From Sphingopyxis sp. MSC1_008 (GTDB taxonomy: Bacteria > Pseudomonadota > Alphaproteobacteria > Sphingomonadales > Sphingomonadaceae): 64,000 nt of DNA. Under the pieces are notes generated by a model, which saw only the letters and a list, made by a program, of their open reading frames with translations, was not told the DNA's origin and ran no database searches. Shown piece by piece: positions 60,024 to 64,000 of this stretch (within the stretch, counting starts at the first letter, position 1; each line of letters opens with the position of its first letter). Made by a program: the position numbers and the translations under genes. Location of the stretch: positions 124,001 to 188,000 of the forward strand of contig NZ_JALPRD010000001.1 in assembly GCF_023197165.1 (NCBI RefSeq). Reading direction: 5' to 3'.

Positions 60024-60340
60024 GACAGATATACCTTTGTGATGGAGGACGCGCCGAGGGTGCGGCGTTCAACTCGAATGGCTTTGAGGGTTTCGCCGTC
60101 GGCGAGTTCGAAGGTGTCGCCGATGCCAACGGGGCGCGGATGATCGAACAGCCAGACAGTCGCGCGCGCGTCGGGCATATTCTCGCCAGACGCGCGGCCA
60201 ATCAGTTTGCCGGGGCCGTAGGTCACGCGCGCCGGGTGCTCGGTTGAGCCGTTCGAACCTTGGTTGCCGAACAGGTCGCGGGACGGCGTGTGCCAATGGC
60301 GCACCGTGGAATTCATAAGGGGGCGATGGGAAGCGAACAT
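60020..60340 (-). CDS. Head-tail joining-like protein
   Basis: 106 aa with a beta-rich segment 'ARATVWLFDHPRPVGIGDTF' and 'TLKAIRVERRTLGASSITKVYL'. Size, beta content and position after the capsid gene fit small head-tail joining/stopper proteins. ATG60340 is chosen; ATG60316 is an alternative. The 214 bp between it and the capsid stop show a CCGGAC/GTCCGG hairpin on the minus strand but no convincing gene. Confidence 0.6.
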   Translation of the reverse strand: MFASHRPLMNSTVRHWHTPSRDLFGNQGSNGSTEHPARVTYGPGKLIGRASGENMPDARATVWLFDHPRPVGIGDTFELADGETLKAIRVERRTLGASSITKVYLS

Positions 60341-60554
60341 ATAGTCTCGGGATCTCGGGTTAGGTGCCGGTCGCGCCCTCCAAATCAGGAGAGAGAGGGC
60401 CACCGGCTGTCAGTGTTATTGATGCTCAGCCACTTGCTGACTTGGCCGCACCGGACGGGCAAAGGTCCGGCCTTGCCGCCCCAACCAATCCGCGCCGCCA
60501 GCTTGTGATTGCGGAATGGTTTGATGGGGCTGCGTTGCTGGCGGCAGGGTTGGG

Positions 60555-61454
60555 TTAAGTCAGTTTCACGCCCTTCAGGCGCGCGGCGCATTTCGGGTGC
60601 TCGAGCACGAGCGTGCCAAAATGTTCGACGCGGGTGCGGAATGCCGGCTGCGATTGGAGCTCGCCGAGGTCGCGGACGCTGATAGGCGCGGTCTGCGCAC
60701 CGAACATGCCATCGGGGCCGAAGCGAACGGCGTAGATGCTCGCGGTGTTATTCGCCGTGCCCTGCGTTTCGTCGAAGCCGAGGATCGCATCGCCTTCGTT
60801 GTCGTCCTCCACGATGCCGAACGGCACGCCATAATAGAGGTCGATTTCCCGGCCGAGGTCATCCTTCGCGATCGTCAGCGCGTTCACGCTGCGGGCGAGC
60901 TGGCGAATGACCTGCCGCGTTTTCTTGTTCATGAGCAACAAGCTCGGCTCACCGGCGACGGCATCGACCAAATCGTCGAGCATGGCGAGCGTCAAGACGC
61001 CGCCGTTCGTGCCGGCGCTGATAACCTGATTGCCGGTCAGGCGAATGTTGAGGCCGTCAAATTCCTTGGGATTGGTCGTGGCATCGCCGTCAAACACTGT
61101 CTTGAGGTGCGACAACGACAGCGCCTTGACCTTCATGGCGTCATGGATTGCGCGGGTATCGTTCGGGCCGGCGCTCCACGCGATCAGTGCGGTATCGACG
61201 TCGAGGTCGCCGCCAATGATTTTCAGCGGGTCCGCAAGCTGCGTGACTACGCCGGTGCTGGGCGTGTAGCTTTCGCCGATGCCGCGAAACGCGATGCCGG
61301 GGAGCGTGGTTTCGCGATTGTAGACATACGCCGCGCCGGCAATGTTCTGCCACGGCATCCGGTGCATGATGGGGTTGGTGTTGGCGAAAATCTCGACAAC
61401 ACCCGACTGGAGCGTGTCGTTCTGCAACTTGGCCCATTCGGTCTGGGTGAGCAT
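60555..61454 (-). CDS. Major capsid protein
   Basis: 299-aa shell protein of the DUF2184/HK97-like type. 'ANTNPIMHRMPWQNIAGAAYVYNRE' is split across residues 23-47. 'LLLMNKKTRQVIRQLARSV' and 'GVPFGIVEDDNEGDAILGFDE' are typical capsid A/P-domain stretches, and the end is 'FGTLVLEHPKCAARLKGVK'. GAGGA lies 9 nt before ATG. It is preceded by a small scaffold gene and the portal, the normal head order. No separate protease is visible. Confidence 0.85.
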   Translation of the reverse strand: MLTQTEWAKLQNDTLQSGVVEIFANTNPIMHRMPWQNIAGAAYVYNRETTLPGIAFRGIGESYTPSTGVVTQLADPLKIIGGDLDVDTALIAWSAGPNDTRAIHDAMKVKALSLSHLKTVFDGDATTNPKEFDGLNIRLTGNQVISAGTNGGVLTLAMLDDLVDAVAGEPSLLLMNKKTRQVIRQLARSVNALTIAKDDLGREIDLYYGVPFGIVEDDNEGDAILGFDETQGTANNTASIYAVRFGPDGMFGAQTAPISVRDLGELQSQPAFRTRVEHFGTLVLEHPKCAARLKGVKLT

Positions 61455-61484
61455 TCTAGGTTATCCTCTTTTTGGTTTGCGCGA

Positions 61485-61823
61485 TTATTTCGAGTAGCCG
61501 GCGGCCAACTTCGCGTAAGTTGGCAGCGACGATAGATCGGGGGCTTTCGGGGTGATGGCGGGGCGTTCGCCGGCATCGGTCGGGGGCACGACAGGCTTGT
61601 CGAAAGCGCCGGTCGCCTTGGCCTGAGTGAACCATGAAATCTGGTCGGCGGGCGAAAGGCTATCGGGAATGAGGCCGCGCAGATGTTCGGGCACACCGGC
61701 GAGCGTTGCCTTGGCGGTTTCGGCAAGCTGTTTCTTGAGCGCCGCGAGTTCGGCAGCGGCGGCGTCGTCTACCGGGGGCGTGAGGGTCGGCGTGAGCGCC
61801 GGGGTTTCAATTTCGTCGGACAT
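61485..61823 (-). CDS. Probable scaffolding protein
   Basis: 112 aa, Ala/Pro/Lys-rich, with a coiled-coil-like stretch 'AAAAELAALKKQLAETAKAT' (about 20-39), the composition and place (between portal and capsid) of phage scaffolds. ATG61823 is chosen with AAAGAG upstream. It is shorter than most scaffolds. Confidence 0.7.
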   Translation of the reverse strand: MSDEIETPALTPTLTPPVDDAAAAELAALKKQLAETAKATLAGVPEHLRGLIPDSLSPADQISWFTQAKATGAFDKPVVPPTDAGERPAITPKAPDLSSLPTYAKLAAGYSK

Positions 61824-61833
61824 GATTACTCTT

Positions 61834-63162
61834 TCACAGGGGAGCCGCGAGCGCGGCGGATTCATCGTTGCGGCGTTTCAATTCTTGGAAGGCGGCAGCG
61901 CGGTCGCCGTAGCCATCGGGGTTAAGCGCGATCAGCACGTCGACCGGACTCCAAGCCCCAAGTTCGACCTTGCTGCGCGCGTTTTCGAGCAACTCGGCTT
62001 CACTCAGCTGGTCATGCTGTTCGGCAAAGTCGCAGCCGATCGTTGCGTCATCGGGAATGGTGCCAGGGCGATGCGTGTTGACCACCGCTTTGAGCGTGGC
62101 GAACATTCGCGCCTCCATTGCACGCGCCTGTGCGACCTGATCTTGCCGAACCTCTTTGAGGTCGAGCCTGCCAGCGTGCTTCGCCGAGCCGGACTCCGCG
62201 ACTTTGGAAAGGTCGAAAAGATCGCTGCCGACTCCGTATGTCGCGGCGGTTTCTCGCAAAACGAATTCGAGCGCGGCGAGGATCGATGTGATTGGGGCAT
62301 TGGGGGCCGCGAAACCAAACTGCCCATTTTGCGGGAGCGCGATGACGCGATCGGGGCCGAATTGGAGAATCTCTCCCGCCGAAATGCCCGACGCCCAAGG
62401 TTGCCCTTGTGCCTGAAACTCGACCGCGCGCCACAGGTTCGCGAGCCCGACGTTAAGGGCATCCTGTGCCGCATAGAGGTCATCGCCACCGGGGATGAAA
62501 AACTCATCGTCGGGCAGGCGATCGTGCCACGGCACGAACGGCAGGAGACCGTAAGGATTGCTGCCGGTCGGGTTGCCTTCGATCGGCTTATGTGCGCCCC
62601 GATGGTTCAGCCTCTTGAAGCTGGTCGCGGTCCAATCGTGGTAACAGGTGTCCTCCGGTCGATCGCCGGCGTAGCTGACGATGACCCGTTCGGGGCGCTC
62701 GGCGTTGCTGCCGAGCACGTCGAGCACATTGGGGGTGAGCACCGAAAGCGTCGGTTGCTCGGCGTCGTCGTCCCAACCGACTTGCAGCATGACAGTCTTG
62801 CAGACTTCGAGATACCGGCTGGCCTTTTTGAGCACGGCATCGGCATTCATGGCGCGATAGAGGGCATCGCCGGCAGCTTGGTCGAGGCCGTTGAATGTGC
62901 GGCGGGGCGGTTGGCGGTAGGTGCTGGCGCGCTTGTCGGCGATTGCACGCACGACGTTCACGCTAAAAATGCGGAATGTCTCAGGCTTCGCGAAACGACG
63001 TGCGATCAGCGCGTATGCGTCATCATGCGACTGGTCCCAATAATAGCGGAGCCGCTTGGCATGCTGTTCCTTGCGCGCACGGCTCGCCGCGGTGATGCGG
63101 ATAACGTCGCTGGTATTTCCTAGTCCAAACACAGATGTTTCCAATGTGGCGCGCGCGGTCAT
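61834..63162 (-). CDS. Phage portal protein
   Basis: 442-aa portal of the SPP1 gp6-like group. Conserved-looking parts are 'NVVRAIADKRASTYRQPPRR', 'GLLPFVPWHDR', 'GDDLYAAQDALNVGLANLWR', and the late 'FVLRETAATYGVGSDLF' through 'AKHAGRLDLKEVRQ' region, which forms the long portal helices. It overlaps the terminase gene by 4 bp. Forms the dodecameric DNA channel at one capsid vertex. Confidence 0.85.
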   Translation of the reverse strand: MTARATLETSVFGLGNTSDVIRITAASRARKEQHAKRLRYYWDQSHDDAYALIARRFAKPETFRIFSVNVVRAIADKRASTYRQPPRRTFNGLDQAAGDALYRAMNADAVLKKASRYLEVCKTVMLQVGWDDDAEQPTLSVLTPNVLDVLGSNAERPERVIVSYAGDRPEDTCYHDWTATSFKRLNHRGAHKPIEGNPTGSNPYGLLPFVPWHDRLPDDEFFIPGGDDLYAAQDALNVGLANLWRAVEFQAQGQPWASGISAGEILQFGPDRVIALPQNGQFGFAAPNAPITSILAALEFVLRETAATYGVGSDLFDLSKVAESGSAKHAGRLDLKEVRQDQVAQARAMEARMFATLKAVVNTHRPGTIPDDATIGCDFAEQHDQLSEAELLENARSKVELGAWSPVDVLIALNPDGYGDRAAAFQELKRRNDESAALAAPL

Positions 63163-64000
63163 CGCGGCAGCGTGTGGGAGCCGACGTTGCGGAGCTTGTC
63201 GGCGATGAATGCGGGGAGCGGCAGCGGGGTCAGCGGGCCGCGGGAAAGGTATGCGTCATACAGCCGCATGGCGTCGGCCATTGAGCGGCATGCATCTGCG
63301 CACGGCGGAATGTGACCGCCGCCGTTGAGGCTACAATGTTGAATGCTGGCACCGCGACCGTTGCAATTGATGCCTTCGATCTCATACGGATTGAGAGTCA
63401 CCGATCGCAGCGAATAGAGCGCCCACACGACGGCGTGTAAAAAGTCATCGTGCTTGCCGCGGGGGTGCTGGAATTTCGGCACAGCGGCCTCGCCGTCGCT
63501 GGCTTTGCCATCTTCGTGGACTTCAAAGACGCGCATCTCGGCAATCAGGTCAGTGAAGCGGGGATGGATATGCAACCGGCCTTCGGCGGCGGCCTGATAG
63601 AGCGCGAGGAACGCCGCGTATTTCGTGCGACGGCTCGGGTGGACCACTTCGGCCCCGGCGCTATAGGGGCGCGTCCCTGCCCAATCGGCAATGTCCTGCG
63701 CGCCGTAGCTTTCGAGCACCACGCGGGTCATGCCATATTCGGAATGGTAGCGATCGAACCGGGACTTGATGCCGCCTGCGCGAGAGAACGGCACGGCGTC
63801 AGCATCAAGAATAAAGACGTGCTCTTCGTCGTCGATCGCGATCTTCGCGACTGCGGCGCATACCGTGGCATCGCCGCGCACCGTGCCGCCAAAGGCACGA
63901 TCAAGTCCCCCGCCGACGATTACAGCCGAGCCAGACGCCAGCGCCGCTACATCGAGCGGATAGATTTCGATGGCGGGATCGAGAATGTCGGCGGGGAACA
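63159..64000 (-). CDS. Terminase large subunit, C-terminal nuclease part (5' end outside window)
   Basis: The frame is open to the window end, giving about 280 C-terminal residues. The RNase H-like nuclease domain is visible: first acidic residue in 'VIVGGGLDRAFGG', next 'HVFILDADA', Glu in 'RVVLESYGAQDIADWA' and Asp in 'KHDDFLHAVVWALYSL'. The ATPase part lies beyond 64000. It cuts concatemeric DNA and drives packaging through the portal encoded next. An internal GTG at 63881 is not the true start. Confidence 0.85.
   Translation of the reverse strand, partial: FPADILDPAIEIYPLDVAALASGSAVIVGGGLDRAFGGTVRGDATVCAAVAKIAIDDEEHVFILDADAVPFSRAGGIKSRFDRYHSEYGMTRVVLESYGAQDIADWAGTRPYSAGAEVVHPSRRTKYAAFLALYQAAAEGRLHIHPRFTDLIAEMRVFEVHEDGKASDGEAAVPKFQHPRGKHDDFLHAVVWALYSLRSVTLNPYEIEGINCNGRGASIQHCSLNGGGHIPPCADACRSMADAMRLYDAYLSRGPLTPLPLPAFIADKLRNVGSHTLPR

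Larger units (their letters stand above)
52866..64000. mobile_element. Integrated phage-related element at tRNA-Pro (right end outside window)
   Basis: From the tRNA CCA end onward gene content changes from core to accessory, and GC is visibly lower up to about 56.8 kb. The element has small membrane/hypothetical genes, a serine resolvase with res-like sites, and a minus-strand head module from terL to a MuF-type protein and a predicted ADP-ribosyltransferase. No tyrosine integrase is seen next to the tRNA and no tail genes lie left of the head module. The second attachment site must lie beyond 64000. Prophage remnant and capsid-forming satellite are both possible. Confidence 0.8.

Noticed and set aside
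60364-60558. 64-codon plus frame between capsid and joining genes
   Set aside because: Against the direction of the head operon, no SD, overlaps the capsid end.

Overview
The window is GC-rich, densely packed bacterial DNA. The block dusB-ntrB-ntrC-ntrY-ntrX-hfq-hflX is typical of Alphaproteobacteria. A tandem double-domain Hfq, a fused IspDF and REP-like 'CCCGCGAA(A/G)GCGGG' palindromes point to Sphingomonadales, most like Sphingopyxis or Novosphingobium. No rRNA, CRISPR array or replication origin is visible. The assignment rests on gene order and family features, not on a search.

Positions 1-10.4 kb hold core and housekeeping genes: the 3' end of rnr, a divergent XRE regulator/membrane protein pair, a universal stress protein, and the pyruvate dehydrogenase E2 (pdhC) and E3 (lpd) genes. 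A DUF559 endonuclease-like gene bounded by a perfect 40-bp inverted repeat separates pdhC from lpd. Then come a PAP2 phosphatase, a class IV aminotransferase coupled to a sulfotransferase-like gene, and an exported amidohydrolase.

Positions 10.4-23 kb form an acyl-CoA catabolic island: a tyrosine phosphatase, an enoyl-CoA hydratase, five acyl-CoA dehydrogenases (one without its middle domain), a CoA transferase/racemase, a thiolase, an SDR, a nitronate-monooxygenase-like enzyme and a hydrolase/flavin-reductase fusion. Two nearly identical palindromes with TTGACG/CGTCAA arms sit in its two internal promoter regions, so this is probably a small regulon. The gene mix resembles steroid or other polycyclic/branched acyl-CoA degradation, but the substrate is not proven. 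The island ends at tRNA-Ser(UGA).

Positions 23-52.8 kb are again core. The order is mltB-like, rlpA, dacC, tmk, holB, metG, tatD, an MBL hydrolase and a small membrane protein (one co-directional run), then mazG. Next come the nitrogen regulation/RNA chaperone block on the minus strand, ispDF, a CinA-type amidase, metA (residue 111 is Glu, suggesting acetyl-CoA use), coq10-like and lipA. A beta carbonic anhydrase, a DUF899 protein, a thioesterase, ettA, an M28 peptidase, an alanine-rich lipoprotein with a strong terminator, and a VOC protein follow, ending at tRNA-Pro(UGG).

Positions 52.87-64 kb are an integrated element that starts at the 3' end of tRNA-Pro. Its left part has visibly lower GC and carries small membrane/hypothetical genes, a serine resolvase with a multi-site res-like region, and a perfect RNA hairpin over one ribosome binding site. 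Its right part is a compact minus-strand phage head module: terminase large subunit (cut by the window end), portal, scaffold, capsid, head-tail joining, connector, MuF-type minor head protein and a predicted ADP-ribosyltransferase. No tail genes follow the head genes before the tRNA, so a tail-less, capsid-forming satellite or a decayed prophage should be considered.
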